From the NCBI RefSeq assembly GCF_028993555.1, contig NZ_CP118611.1, forward strand, positions 1,358,001 through 1,422,000: a DNA stretch of 64,000 bases, given 5' to 3'. Made by a program: the position numbers and the translations under genes. The notes beneath the pieces are model-generated. The model saw nothing but the letters and a program-made list of their open reading frames with translations. It was not told where the DNA came from and searched no databases. The stretch comes from Ensifer adhaerens (GTDB lineage: Bacteria; Pseudomonadota; Alphaproteobacteria; Rhizobiales; Rhizobiaceae). This document shows, piece after piece, positions 46,507 to 55,773 of this stretch (positions within the stretch are counted from its first letter, which is position 1; each line of letters begins with the position of its first letter).

Positions 46507-47268
46507 TCAAGCATTTGCGTTGCATGCATTTTCCCCAAAGCCGCGAAGCCATTGCAGATAAGGAGGCAGCAGCTTCAACGCCCTGAGCACCTGCTTCCGG
46601 GCGAGATGGCTCTGTTCAGCTACGGACGGCGACGATCGGCTTCGGCCCCTCTCCCGTCTTCGCTTCGTCTTTTTGACCAGCGACACCGCAGTTCCGGTGG
46701 TGGTATCGTAAAGATCGCTGGGCTGGCCCTTGCTGCAAATACACCGAGGAAATTCGATTCTCTGTTTTGGCGGCACGAACCAAAGGTCATCCACGGGATC
46801 GTAGCAGCCAGGCAGTGAGAAGTGCTCGTTGATCAACAGAAAGTCGCTTTTGTTTAAAGTGATGATCGGAGTCTGGTGCGCGATTGATGCAGCCGCGATG
46901 AGAAGATCGTGTCCAAGGCGCTTACGCTTTGAACGCAAATCCGGCAGCATCAGGGGAAGCAGTGCGGCGCGCGCGGTCATCGCACCATAGATTTGGGCGA
47001 CCTCCCGAGTCATTTCTTGAAATTGATACGAGGCGTCGAGGATGAGCTCGAACCATTTGCCGATCTCTGCCGCGCGCTTTGGATTCACCGCTGCCTGCAG
47101 TTCAATTCCGCGACTGATTTCGACCACCACCGCGAAAGGTATCACGAAATTGGCCTCTCCCAACTTCGTTATCCAATCCTTAATGGCACGCACCTTCGGA
47201 TCCGCCCCATTCCTGCGCTGCGTCTCACAAAGGACATTTGTATCCAACATCAACGGCAATGAAATCAC
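46507..47268 (-). CDS. PIN-domain ribonuclease toxin (VapC/FitB-like) with C-terminal tail
   Basis: A 253-residue PIN-domain protein. The acidic residues are Asp9 (LDTNVLCE), Glu50 (VVVEISRG) and Asp121 (GHDLLIAAAS), so the Mg-dependent RNase site looks intact. The PIN fold fills about residues 5-165. A basic Arg/Ser-rich tail of about 85 residues (KKTKRRRERGRSRSS and on) is unusual for VapC/FitB, normally about 140 long, and may be read-through into noncoding DNA. The frame starts with GTG at 47268; ATG at 47250 is possible. A Phd-like antitoxin is encoded divergently 109 bases away. Confidence 0.8.
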   Translation of the reverse strand: MISLPLMLDTNVLCETQRRNGADPKVRAIKDWITKLGEANFVIPFAVVVEISRGIELQAAVNPKRAAEIGKWFELILDASYQFQEMTREVAQIYGAMTARAALLPLMLPDLRSKRKRLGHDLLIAAASIAHQTPIITLNKSDFLLINEHFSLPGCYDPVDDLWFVPPKQRIEFPRCICSKGQPSDLYDTTTGTAVSLVKKTKRRRERGRSRSSPSVAEQSHLARKQVLRALKLLPPYLQWLRGFGENACNANA

Positions 47269-47377
47269 CGATTAATCTTTCATAAAGATTCGATGCACCG
47301 ACTCAGAAGTCTTGTTTATATTGACTAACGAAACCCTAACTCTGAAGTTTAGCGCGAACCCAGCCGAAGGAACGAAA

Positions 47378-47581
47378 ATGGCTGCTGACCAGTGGACTCG
47401 GGCCGAAGCAGAAGCGCGGATCTCGGAAGTGTTCAATGCCGCAAAGACCCGTGGGCCGCAGCGCATTTCCGAGGTCGGAGGCACCTTCGAGCTCACGTTT
47501 GTTCGCGCGCGAACGAAAAAGCTCAGCCAACTTCTGCTTCAAGACGGCCCGCTTGAAGACGGGGAGCTGGACGACAGGTGA
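47378..47581 (+). CDS. Phd/YefM-like antitoxin
   Basis: A 67-residue protein. The N-terminal part WTRAEAEARISEVFNAAKTRGPQRISEVGGTF fits the Phd/YefM antitoxin fold (W..AEA...SEV...A...GPQRI...G). The C-terminal part LSQLLLQDGPLEDGELDDR would be the toxin-binding tail. The ATG at 47378 has AAGGA six bases before it. Normally such a gene precedes its toxin in one operon; here the PIN gene is divergent. Confidence 0.7.
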   Translation: MAADQWTRAEAEARISEVFNAAKTRGPQRISEVGGTFELTFVRARTKKLSQLLLQDGPLEDGELDDR

Positions 47582-47654
47582 GAATCGCCAACCGCGACAC
47601 AGCGTGGGCCGCGGCGAAACAACAGCATAGTCGAGATTCGCACATCGACGGCGT

Positions 47655-48602
47655 TCAGCAAAGACCGACGCGACTTTCAATGAAATCACCAAGGTTCTCC
47701 GCCCTCTGTTCCGCTAGCGCCTGCCGCCACTCCGCCATCAGCATGGGATGAAGGCTTCCACCCTCGGCGAATGACGAACAGAACAACGAATCTCGCTTGC
47801 AGAACTCTTCCCAAGCGGCCTGGCTTTCTTCCAACAATCGAAGGTCGACGTCTGGGATTTGCCGGATAGTGGCTAGCAGGTCTGCGACCTCCTGCTCCGC
47901 GGCTTGAAGATTCTCGACGGCGTCGATCGTCATCTGCGCCTGCGTGAAGGGGAGCGTGCCCTCGATATGCTTGACAGTGATCCAGTCGCAAGCCTCGATG
48001 AATGCCGCGGCTGCCCCGCAAAATTCACCGACCTCGTCCTCACTGTAGGGACTGTGGCTGGACAACTCATGCACCAGAATATGCCGCGCGGCGAAGATCC
48101 TGCTTAGCAGGCGCATCGTCGTGTCGATGTCCTTGATGATTGGTTCTAACGGAAAATTGGCCTGATCCTCCGTCCACCGTCGATGGGCTGTTCGGAGTTC
48201 CTCCCTCGCCTCGGGGAGCAACGTCGTCAGAGCCTTCATGATCGCGTCGACGCTGCTTAGGCTGATCGCGTGCGCGACGATATCGCCAGGACTAAACTTT
48301 TGCTTTTCCACACCGTCGGCGAATATGAAGTCAAGCTTAAGATCCTTGACCAAGAACCGCGCCCTCTCCGCGAAGACCTCCTCGCTGGAGTCGACCATCT
48401 CCCTGACCATGGATCTTACGAAGACCTCAAGGATCGTCGCAAGCCTGACGACCACGTGGTCGCCTATGAAGGGCTGGTTCTTTGACCTGGCCTCCCAAGT
48501 TTTTGCCAATTCGGCGACCTGGACGACAAGATCGGGTCCGCGACGCGGCTTGCCGTGACGCTCTTTCCACTCGATGATTTGTTGCGGGTCAAGGTACTTC
48601 AT
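47655..48602 (-). CDS. HEPN-like protein fused to LprI/DUF1311 domain
   Basis: A 315-residue soluble protein with no signal peptide. The N-terminal helical part (about 1-215) contains RHILVH (Arg173-x4-His178), the R-x4-6-H motif of HEPN ribonucleases. The C-terminal part (about 225-305) matches the LprI/DUF1311 pattern: LLEESQAAWEEFCKRD, a second Cys, GGSLHPM, then LAEQRAENL. LprI domains are usually secreted, so a cytoplasmic fusion to a HEPN-like region is odd. The start at 48602 is the best ATG, but its ribosome site is weak. An RNA-targeting defence role is inference. Confidence 0.6.
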   Translation of the reverse strand: MKYLDPQQIIEWKERHGKPRRGPDLVVQVAELAKTWEARSKNQPFIGDHVVVRLATILEVFVRSMVREMVDSSEEVFAERARFLVKDLKLDFIFADGVEKQKFSPGDIVAHAISLSSVDAIMKALTTLLPEAREELRTAHRRWTEDQANFPLEPIIKDIDTTMRLLSRIFAARHILVHELSSHSPYSEDEVGEFCGAAAAFIEACDWITVKHIEGTLPFTQAQMTIDAVENLQAAEQEVADLLATIRQIPDVDLRLLEESQAAWEEFCKRDSLFCSSFAEGGSLHPMLMAEWRQALAEQRAENLGDFIESRVGLC

Positions 48603-48872
48603 CGCGAATAAGTAGCAAATCTGTCGGGCCGGGCAATCCACCATTCGCGGTAGGACATGCTTCTTTCCGCAGCCATAGTCGGGAGTTGGTGGAGCCGGAA
48701 AGTTCGTGCAGATCATCGAGTGATGCGCCATGGTCGCGATTAGTCATCTCCGCTTCCCTCTGCCATTGCCTAACCATCGACTTTGTCAGCGGCGCATAGT
48801 CTAGCCTGAAGCCTGGAAAATCGCCTGTGTCCCATTGGGCGACCCCGCGGGCACGAAACTGCTGAACGGGCC

Positions 48873-49826
48873 TTACCTTGGAGCTTTGACGATCTCCATA
48901 AGATCGTGCCTGAAGCTTTCGGGATCGCAGGCGAAATCGATAGTGACGAACCGAAGGCGATGTCCCTGTATCGTGACAGCTTCGTCCACCTGAGTTTCCA
49001 ACGACGGATGCAGCAGAATCCATTCCGCACGATCGGCAGCAGCGTTTCCCCGCCCGGCCTGGGAGCGGATGTAGGAATACATCTGGTAGAGATGGGCGCT
49101 CTTGAGGCCCTCCGAACCATGTGCTCGTCGTGTCAGGATTCCGGTAAACTTTGTGTCTAAGACGATGCGTCTGGTTGAGCCCCGCTCCAAAACGACGTCC
49201 GCGTGCATCTTGGGCAAGATGGAATGAAGGCCCTCCGTCGCATCGCTAGCGTCCCACCCGAATTGGGTCTGGCTGCTAACTATCCACCCTTCGCGGCCAT
49301 CCAGTTCATGGCGAAAGAACCCAGCGATTACTTTTTCAAAGATCTGCCGAAGAAGGATCTCATCGTGATCGAGCCTCGTCGCCTTGACATCGCCCCCTCG
49401 CTCCGACGGCAGTTTTAGATCGAGAACGAGCTCTGCGACACGCACAACAAGTTCGTCGTCCGATTCGTTTCGGGCAATCCTATCGCGTGAAATTTCAGCG
49501 CGGGAAGGCCGAACGGGGGAGACGCCGGCATCGACAAGCGTCCCCATAAGGGTTCCGCACCTGTAAGCAAGATCGCGGTCGTTCACATTGGCCCTAGCTT
49601 TGACAAGAGCTGCTAAAATCAGCCTGTTGCGTGGCGTATCGTGCGTCAGCTCCTCGAATCGGCATGCCACCTTTCCCCGGCTGAGAAGGATCGCCGATAT
49701 GTAGCCGCCTGGGCTGATTTTGTTCGAGAAGGCCCGAGCCGCTGCAGCCTGCGAGCAGCTGCTTGCGACAGTGGCTCTCGCCGCCAAGTCCTGTCGGGCG
49801 CAGCCAGCGAGCGAGGCTCTTTTCAT
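48873..49826 (-). CDS. mcrC: McrC-like nuclease, N-terminally truncated
   Basis: A 317-residue relative of McrC, the nuclease partner of the McrB GTPase in 5-methylcytosine restriction. Matching segments are CRFEELTHDTPRNRLILAAL (55-74), SQTQFGWDASDATEGLHSILP (185-205), then the PD-(D/E)XK residues Asp210 (MHAD) and Asp224-x-Lys226 (LDTKF), corresponding to the DAK motif of E. coli McrC. The normal first 90 or so residues, including the family's IPxxNLYYxL-type start, are missing and replaced by about 50 Ala/Ser-rich residues. No mcrB is present. The start overlaps the helicase stop by 4 bases. Confidence 0.8.
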   Translation of the reverse strand: MKRASLAGCARQDLAARATVASSCSQAAAARAFSNKISPGGYISAILLSRGKVACRFEELTHDTPRNRLILAALVKARANVNDRDLAYRCGTLMGTLVDAGVSPVRPSRAEISRDRIARNESDDELVVRVAELVLDLKLPSERGGDVKATRLDHDEILLRQIFEKVIAGFFRHELDGREGWIVSSQTQFGWDASDATEGLHSILPKMHADVVLERGSTRRIVLDTKFTGILTRRAHGSEGLKSAHLYQMYSYIRSQAGRGNAAADRAEWILLHPSLETQVDEAVTIQGHRLRFVTIDFACDPESFRHDLMEIVKAPR

Positions 49827-52800
49827 GCCGTCGGCCGCGATATCCAGCGGATGCTGCCCGACGTCATGTAGACCACGGCGCCACGCTCCACGCCGGTCGC
49901 TTCAAGGTAGTCGCCGATCTGGCGCGCATGATCGCGAAAATCCTGTTCCGTCGGAGCGACGTCGCTTTTCCAATCCAGGAGAACCGAAGGGACACCCTGT
50001 TCAACTGCAATGGCGTCGATGCGGCCGGCCAGCGCCACGGGTTGCGGGTCGTCGGCGATCATCTGATAGATCGGCCACTCGGGCACCAGCGTGGCCCGAA
50101 GCGCGACTATGTCCGGCAAATGCAGGGTGCGCGACGCGGTCCTTGCGATCTCGTCGGCATCCGGCAAAGCACGATCGTCACCGATCTCTACGCCGATCTC
50201 GTCAAGCAGCGTCAGCGCCCTGGAAACGAGCGCAGGGACGTCGTCCCCGATCTCTCCGGTCAGCACCTCCTCCATCAGTTTGTGAAGCACGAGGCCTCGG
50301 ATCCGTCCCGCACCCACGGGAACTTCGGCTTCCGGTAAGGTGTCATCCTCGACCGCGACCGCCTCGACGCTCGGCGCGCGATCGGAGTCGTCGTTGCTGG
50401 GCCTCAGCCATTGGAGCGGCACGGAAACGGCGTCGATCGCGTCTTGCTCCATCGCGAACATCTCGGCTGTCTGGAGATTTGAAAGGGCCGGTTCCGCCTC
50501 CCGTCGCAACGGAGCCATTCCCGCCAAGTCCAGCTCCGGCAGCCCCGGTGGCGCCACGTCGACCACGCGCGCCCAAGACTTTTGTTGCGCCTGGGGTAGA
50601 TCGGGGAGAACCAAAAGTTCACGGGCCCGCGTGCAGGCGACGTACCAGAGCCGCTCGTACTCGTGCGTCCTGCTTGCGTCCTCTGCTTCAAGAGCCCGAA
50701 GCAACTCTGGTGGCACGACGTCGCCGATCACCCAGTGGAGGGTGTCGTCGCTGGCTCTGTAGACGAAGGGCTCGCGCGAGCGGAGCTGCGTGGCCGTGTT
50801 GATCGGTATCACGACGGGCCATTCAAGTCCTTTTGCGCTGTGAATGGTGATTATGTCGATGGCGGCGCCCTCGGAGTCCAGTCGCCCCTCGCTCTGTGGT
50901 TTGCCTTCCTGCCACTCGCTGGCGATATCGCGAATGAACCGCTTCAGGCCCCTCATCCCGTACGATCGCGCGCGCTCAATGAAGGCTTCGACGTTGGCTA
51001 TCGCGCGAGCGCCCCGGTCGCCCTCCCGAGCGGCCAAGACGGGGCGAACTGCCAGACGCTCCACCGCCTCCGTCAGAAGCAGCGCCGGCGTGGTCGTCCG
51101 CGCGCGCCGCCTGAGCTCCTGCAGGATCGACAGCGTTCGGGATGCTATGGGGTGCTCGACGTGCTCGCAGGCGGTCAACATCGAAAACCGCGGAAATCCG
51201 TCCGGGTGTTCGGGCGCGGCCGGCAGCGCGCCGGTGATATCAAGAAGCTCCTCCTCGGTCAGGCCCACCAAAGGCCCCCGCATAAGCGCTCCGAAGGCCA
51301 GCGTGTCTCGTGCATCGGCGAGAGCTCCCGCCAACGCCAGCATATCCTGCACCTCCTGCCGCCGCAGGAAACTCTTGCCGGCCTGAGAGGCGATTGGCAG
51401 CCCGCGCTGCACCAGAGCGCGCTCGTACCGCCAGAGCTCCGTACCCGTCGGCGCAAGCAGGGCGATTCCGCCTGGGCCCAGCGGAACCGTGAATCCCTCT
51501 TCGTCGCTAATCTGGAGATTGCCGACAAGCCGACTACAGATCTCCGCCACCACCTCGGCCTCTGCTTCGCGGACTTCATCCGATCGTGGGTCGCGAGGCA
51601 GATCGATGGTCACCCGCGCAACGCAAGGCAGGCGGTGTGGCGCTTCGCCCATAGTCTCGGTAAAGGCCACGTAGCCGGGCTGTCCCGCGCGCCCGAGCGG
51701 ACCGGCGAACACCCTGTTCACATGCTTGATGATCCCTGGGCGAGATCGGAAGTTCGCCGTGACCTGCACTATGTTGTCGGGCCATTGCCGCTCGACCGCG
51801 TTTCGGGCCTCGGAATAAGTGCCAATGTCGGCGCCTCTGAACCTGTAAATCGCCTGCTTCGGATCTCCGACCATGAACAACGAGCCGGCGCGCAGAGAGC
51901 AGTCTTGCCAGCATTCAGCGGCTTCGCTGGCGCCGATCCGGAACAGAACCTCCGTTTGAATGGGATCTGTATCTTGAAATTCGTCGACGAGGAGATGTTG
52001 ATAGCACCGCCCAAGTTCACGCCGCACGCCCTCATGGCTCGCAACAAGATCACGCGCCTTCTCGACCAAATCATCAAAATCAACGACCGCGGCAGACCGC
52101 TTGAATGCGTCATACTCCTGGAGCACTTCGTCGAGTTCGGCCGATAGACTGGCGACAAGCGCGGTCGAAATTCGCCCGAGCAACGTTCGATAGCACCTGT
52201 TGACGTGGTCGAAGCAGTCGCTCGCTTCGTCGTTGAGGCGCTCGCCATCATCTCTTCCGGCAATTCGCTGCCAAGCCGTCTTCAGCCTCGGCTTTAGCAG
52301 GTCGAAACTTCGGTTTCGCATGCAGGTGAGGCGCGGCGGATGAGCCAAGTTCCAACATCGCTCGAAATCGGGCGGCTCCTCGAAGCCGCCGCGGTAGAAA
52401 TTCGCCAACGTCTCGAGCTCTGCGACCAGGGCGGCAGTCTTCGGTTCGCCTGGGTGGGCGGAAAGCCAGCGGCCGAAGTCCTCTACGGCATTCAGCAGTT
52501 CGATGTCGGGTCGACCTCCCAGGTCGGCCGCAATCGTGCGCGCGCCCCGGTACTTCAGCCGGAAGCGCGCGAGATCCTGCAGGGTGCCCACCACGCGGCG
52601 AGGATCGTCGCGACTTATCACAGCGACAGGATCGGAAGAACGCCCGACGACACCAAGGCGCCGCGTCAACCATTGCTCGAATACGGAATCGAATGCGGTG
52701 GCCGCCTGCGTCGCATCGAGGATTCGCACTCCGGGATCGACGCAGGCTTCGACGGCGTAGCTCGAGATGATTGACTGACAGAAGGAATGGATGGTGGCGA

Positions 52801-53149
52801 CGGTAAGGCCGTCGAGGTTTTGCACGGCCGAAGACAGGACGGCGCGCTGGCTCTGTTCCAACCCGTTTGGCAGGGCCAAGCGCAGCGGAGCAGGCACGCC
52901 GCCCGTCAATAGCTCGTCGATGTAGCCGCGGACGCGCGCGGCGAGTGAACTCGCCGCGAGTTCGGTGAAGGTGATGGCGGCCACCGTTCGGGGCTCGACC
53001 CCCCGGGCGAGCAGCATCGTCAGCCGTCCTGCCATCAATGCAGTCTTGCCGGTCCCAGCCGCGGCCTCGACCAGGAGGGTGGCCCCAAGGTCCGTAAGCA
53101 CGCGAAACCGCGCGGCGCTATCGGCGACTTTCTTCATCGGCTGCTCCAT
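49823..53149 (-). CDS. AddA-like UvrD-family helicase-nuclease
   Basis: An 1108-residue superfamily-1 helicase with a C-terminal nuclease. Helicase motifs: Walker A AGTGKT with Lys35; motif II VDEFQDTD with Asp389-Glu390; motif III FMVGDPKQAIYRFRGAD; motif V TIHSAKGLEWPVV; motif VI RLWYVACTRARELLVL. The C-terminal PD-(D/E)XK site has Asp1045 (GRID), Asp1059-x-Lys1061 (LLDWKSD) and QxxxY (Gln1077, Tyr1081). This is the AddA/RecB plan. It overlaps the AddB-like gene by 16 bases and the McrC-like gene by 4. A housekeeping AddA is expected elsewhere, so this is likely a defence paralogue. Confidence 0.92.
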   Translation of the reverse strand: MEQPMKKVADSAARFRVLTDLGATLLVEAAAGTGKTALMAGRLTMLLARGVEPRTVAAITFTELAASSLAARVRGYIDELLTGGVPAPLRLALPNGLEQSQRAVLSSAVQNLDGLTVATIHSFCQSIISSYAVEACVDPGVRILDATQAATAFDSVFEQWLTRRLGVVGRSSDPVAVISRDDPRRVVGTLQDLARFRLKYRGARTIAADLGGRPDIELLNAVEDFGRWLSAHPGEPKTAALVAELETLANFYRGGFEEPPDFERCWNLAHPPRLTCMRNRSFDLLKPRLKTAWQRIAGRDDGERLNDEASDCFDHVNRCYRTLLGRISTALVASLSAELDEVLQEYDAFKRSAAVVDFDDLVEKARDLVASHEGVRRELGRCYQHLLVDEFQDTDPIQTEVLFRIGASEAAECWQDCSLRAGSLFMVGDPKQAIYRFRGADIGTYSEARNAVERQWPDNIVQVTANFRSRPGIIKHVNRVFAGPLGRAGQPGYVAFTETMGEAPHRLPCVARVTIDLPRDPRSDEVREAEAEVVAEICSRLVGNLQISDEEGFTVPLGPGGIALLAPTGTELWRYERALVQRGLPIASQAGKSFLRRQEVQDMLALAGALADARDTLAFGALMRGPLVGLTEEELLDITGALPAAPEHPDGFPRFSMLTACEHVEHPIASRTLSILQELRRRARTTTPALLLTEAVERLAVRPVLAAREGDRGARAIANVEAFIERARSYGMRGLKRFIRDIASEWQEGKPQSEGRLDSEGAAIDIITIHSAKGLEWPVVIPINTATQLRSREPFVYRASDDTLHWVIGDVVPPELLRALEAEDASRTHEYERLWYVACTRARELLVLPDLPQAQQKSWARVVDVAPPGLPELDLAGMAPLRREAEPALSNLQTAEMFAMEQDAIDAVSVPLQWLRPSNDDSDRAPSVEAVAVEDDTLPEAEVPVGAGRIRGLVLHKLMEEVLTGEIGDDVPALVSRALTLLDEIGVEIGDDRALPDADEIARTASRTLHLPDIVALRATLVPEWPIYQMIADDPQPVALAGRIDAIAVEQGVPSVLLDWKSDVAPTEQDFRDHARQIGDYLEATGVERGAVVYMTSGSIRWISRPTA

Positions 53150-55773
53150 ACCCGCCCAAAGTCACCGAACGCTCTGCTTATGCTGGAATTCTTGATCCGG
53201 AAGTAGGCGCTGGGCGACGCAGGCATTGCAAGACGGAAGTCGTTCTGTTCCTCCCGCGCATCCGGCCCCGGCAGAACCACTCCGCTTCGGAGCACCCCCA
53301 CCGCCGCGGTGAGGTGTGTCCCCAGCTCTGCAATCGCTTGATCGACGTCAGGAAGGCCGTACGCCTGCACTTCCTGATCGCCCAAGAACACTAGCCGTGC
53401 CACCACCCGGGGAATGTCTGGAAGCAGACGCTGCGCGGCTAGCGCATAGACGACCCGTTGAATTTCCGCGCCACCGCTGAGCATCAACTCCTGCGCCCGT
53501 CGCGGCGCGGTTCCGGTCTTGTAATCGGAAACGCGAACCGCACGTCCGTCAGCCCTCAGATCGAGCCGGTCTATCCTGCCCCTGATACGCAGATCAGTCC
53601 CGGGAATATCGATTGCCGAGCTTGAGCACCAAGGTTCGTCCACCTTCGCAATGTTGGCGTCGGAATAGCCGAACGCGACCTCGGTCCAACTGCGCGTGTC
53701 AGGCTCCTGGAATGTTTCAAAAGTCAGCGCTTTCAGAGCCTGGCGTGCTGCGTCGTCAAGGGTGTGCTGCCACAGCAGCGCTGGCGGCACCGACCGTTCG
53801 ATCGGCCAAGATGAGCGGACGGCCGACACGGAAGCCGCGATCGCAGCTTCGACCTGATGGCGGGAGGCCCGCGTGAAACCGGGGGTTGGCTCGAGGCTGT
53901 CGACCGTCCGCTTCAGCAGATCATGAACGAGCTCCCCATATCCGCGCGCATCGAGGGCCAGTGGCTGCTCTTCGGCTTGAGCCCCGTGCCAGCCCAGCGC
54001 GTAACGCCATACGTATGCCAGGGGGTTGCGAAGCATAAGCTTCAGCGAGGAGGCCGATTGAACCTGGCCGATCGCCCGGACGATGACTGGATGATCTGTC
54101 CGCACGATCCCGTCATGGGCGTTGACCTGCGGGCTGCTCCAATCTTGCCAGCATCGCTTCGCGGCGACGATCAATGGCGACGTAGACGCCTCGTACGGGC
54201 GACTGAAAAGCCGGTCGGCCTCATTGAACGCATGCTGCGGGAGACGCTCTCGCTTCAGATCCGCCGTTTGAACGCCCCTTGGTATCAATGGACTTGCTGA
54301 TAGGAGCGCGCCCTGAGCGTTGCGCCTGCTTCGTGACAAGACACAACCGCCCTGGGCGTGGGCGGCGATCTTGATGAACGCGTGCCGGTCCCGTTCGGGA
54401 ATGGGATACGGATCAAGGTTGCGCCGGGGCATGACGTGATCCGGCACTATCGGATCCGATTCCTCTCGCCGCGGCCAGGACCTGGACGTCATGCCGAGGA
54501 GACGGACCCATGGTCGCGGACCCGTCGCGAGGTGGCTAGCGGGACACCACACCGCCGATGCGCTCGGATCGCGCCGATCGGGCACGCGCAACTCCTGAAG
54601 AGAATATTCAAGCGCTCTCGCAGGGGCGCGCCGGAGTGCCTCGGTCCAAAGCGCCAGAGCCACGGGAGGCAGGAGCATCGCGCCGACCTGTTCGGCCGTC
54701 TCTATTCCGTTTGACAGAAGTCGCAGCGCGGGTAGCACGGCCGGTCCCGGATCGAAGCCGTCCGTCCTCCGGTTAGCCGCCAGTTCGAGTGCCCTGCGCC
54801 AATGCTCGAGCTCGAAAAGTGTTGCGCTCTGCTGAAGACCGGCGGACCAGTTCGCCGGGACATCGCCCAGTGCGCGACTTCTACCGACGGAATATGCAAA
54901 CAGTCTGCGGATCCGGTCCTGACTTAAACCGTGGAGGAGGACGTCCGCCAAGGCGGCGCACGCCTGTCCGTCCCGCGAAGCGAGTGCGGGAATGCCGCGG
55001 GTGAAATGCAGAGGTAGATCCGCGTTTTGCGAAAGCGCGACAAAGTGCTCGTCCCAGGCCTGCGTGTCGGTGGCGCAGATTGCGATCTGTTCCGGTCTTG
55101 CCTGGCCCGACGAGATGAGTTCGCGCATCCACCGCAGTGCCTCGATCGCTTCGCTCCGTGGATTGGCGCAGGAAACGACCGACATATCGGGGACCCGTCC
55201 GGGCTCCCAGGGAGCGATCCGTCCTGGGAACCAGCCGGTGTCTTGCATGCCGGGTTCGAACCACGAGATCGGAACCTCTTCTGAAAGGTTCACGAGCAGC
55301 GGCCGCCACACCGGAGCGACCCAGAATGCGCGATGAAGTTCGATCGGCCCCAAGACCACCCGGGCATGCGCGACCCGTTTCAGCGCGGCGTCGCGAAGGT
55401 CTCGCGGCGTCATCACGCCGGCGGGGAGTGCGAGACGTACCCTTCGTTCGATCTCCGCCAAGTCTGCAACACGTTCGTTACTTTCGGCGATGACAGAGAG
55501 CGAAAGATCGCTTTCCCACGCCTTCGCGAGTGTCCGCGCCACCGCCCGAGGCGTCCCCGGAAGCTGGCGTACGCCTTCGAGTTCGGCGAATCCCCCCTCG
55601 TCCAGTGCGTCGCGGATCGCGGGATAAAGATCCCGAGGCCCGGCCGGGCGAACGAACCCACCGGAAAGGCGCGCCGCCAACAACGGCGCGGTGAGAATCT
55701 GAACGCCCGCCTCTCCTCGCAGCGCCGCATCAACGCGCCTCATACGAAACGACAAGGGTCCCTCGACAACCAC
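53134..55773 (-). CDS. AddB-like PD-(D/E)XK nuclease
   Basis: An 879-residue protein. The C-terminal nuclease site reads GRIDRLDLR with Asp735, VSDYKTG with Asp750-x-Lys752, and QRVVY (QxxxY, 772-776). The central part resembles alphaproteobacterial AddB (ALEYSLQELRVPDRRDP, RLLGMTSRSWPRRE). No Walker A is visible, as in many AddB proteins. The C-terminus lacks the cysteines that hold the AddB Fe-S cluster. It is first in the three-gene operon and presumably forms a heterodimer with the helicase. The N-terminus may be slightly short: the start at 55773 is the first good one in frame. Confidence 0.85.
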   Translation of the reverse strand: MVVEGPLSFRMRRVDAALRGEAGVQILTAPLLAARLSGGFVRPAGPRDLYPAIRDALDEGGFAELEGVRQLPGTPRAVARTLAKAWESDLSLSVIAESNERVADLAEIERRVRLALPAGVMTPRDLRDAALKRVAHARVVLGPIELHRAFWVAPVWRPLLVNLSEEVPISWFEPGMQDTGWFPGRIAPWEPGRVPDMSVVSCANPRSEAIEALRWMRELISSGQARPEQIAICATDTQAWDEHFVALSQNADLPLHFTRGIPALASRDGQACAALADVLLHGLSQDRIRRLFAYSVGRSRALGDVPANWSAGLQQSATLFELEHWRRALELAANRRTDGFDPGPAVLPALRLLSNGIETAEQVGAMLLPPVALALWTEALRRAPARALEYSLQELRVPDRRDPSASAVWCPASHLATGPRPWVRLLGMTSRSWPRREESDPIVPDHVMPRRNLDPYPIPERDRHAFIKIAAHAQGGCVLSRSRRNAQGALLSASPLIPRGVQTADLKRERLPQHAFNEADRLFSRPYEASTSPLIVAAKRCWQDWSSPQVNAHDGIVRTDHPVIVRAIGQVQSASSLKLMLRNPLAYVWRYALGWHGAQAEEQPLALDARGYGELVHDLLKRTVDSLEPTPGFTRASRHQVEAAIAASVSAVRSSWPIERSVPPALLWQHTLDDAARQALKALTFETFQEPDTRSWTEVAFGYSDANIAKVDEPWCSSSAIDIPGTDLRIRGRIDRLDLRADGRAVRVSDYKTGTAPRRAQELMLSGGAEIQRVVYALAAQRLLPDIPRVVARLVFLGDQEVQAYGLPDVDQAIAELGTHLTAAVGVLRSGVVLPGPDAREEQNDFRLAMPASPSAYFRIKNSSISRAFGDFGRVWSSR

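Noticed and set aside
46411..46818. 135-codon plus-strand frame antisense to the PIN toxin tail
   Set aside because: No family resemblance or ribosome site; noted only because the PIN tail itself is doubtful.
48873..49826. Complete McrBC restriction system
   Set aside because: Only an N-truncated McrC is present; no McrB GTPase motifs are found anywhere in the island.
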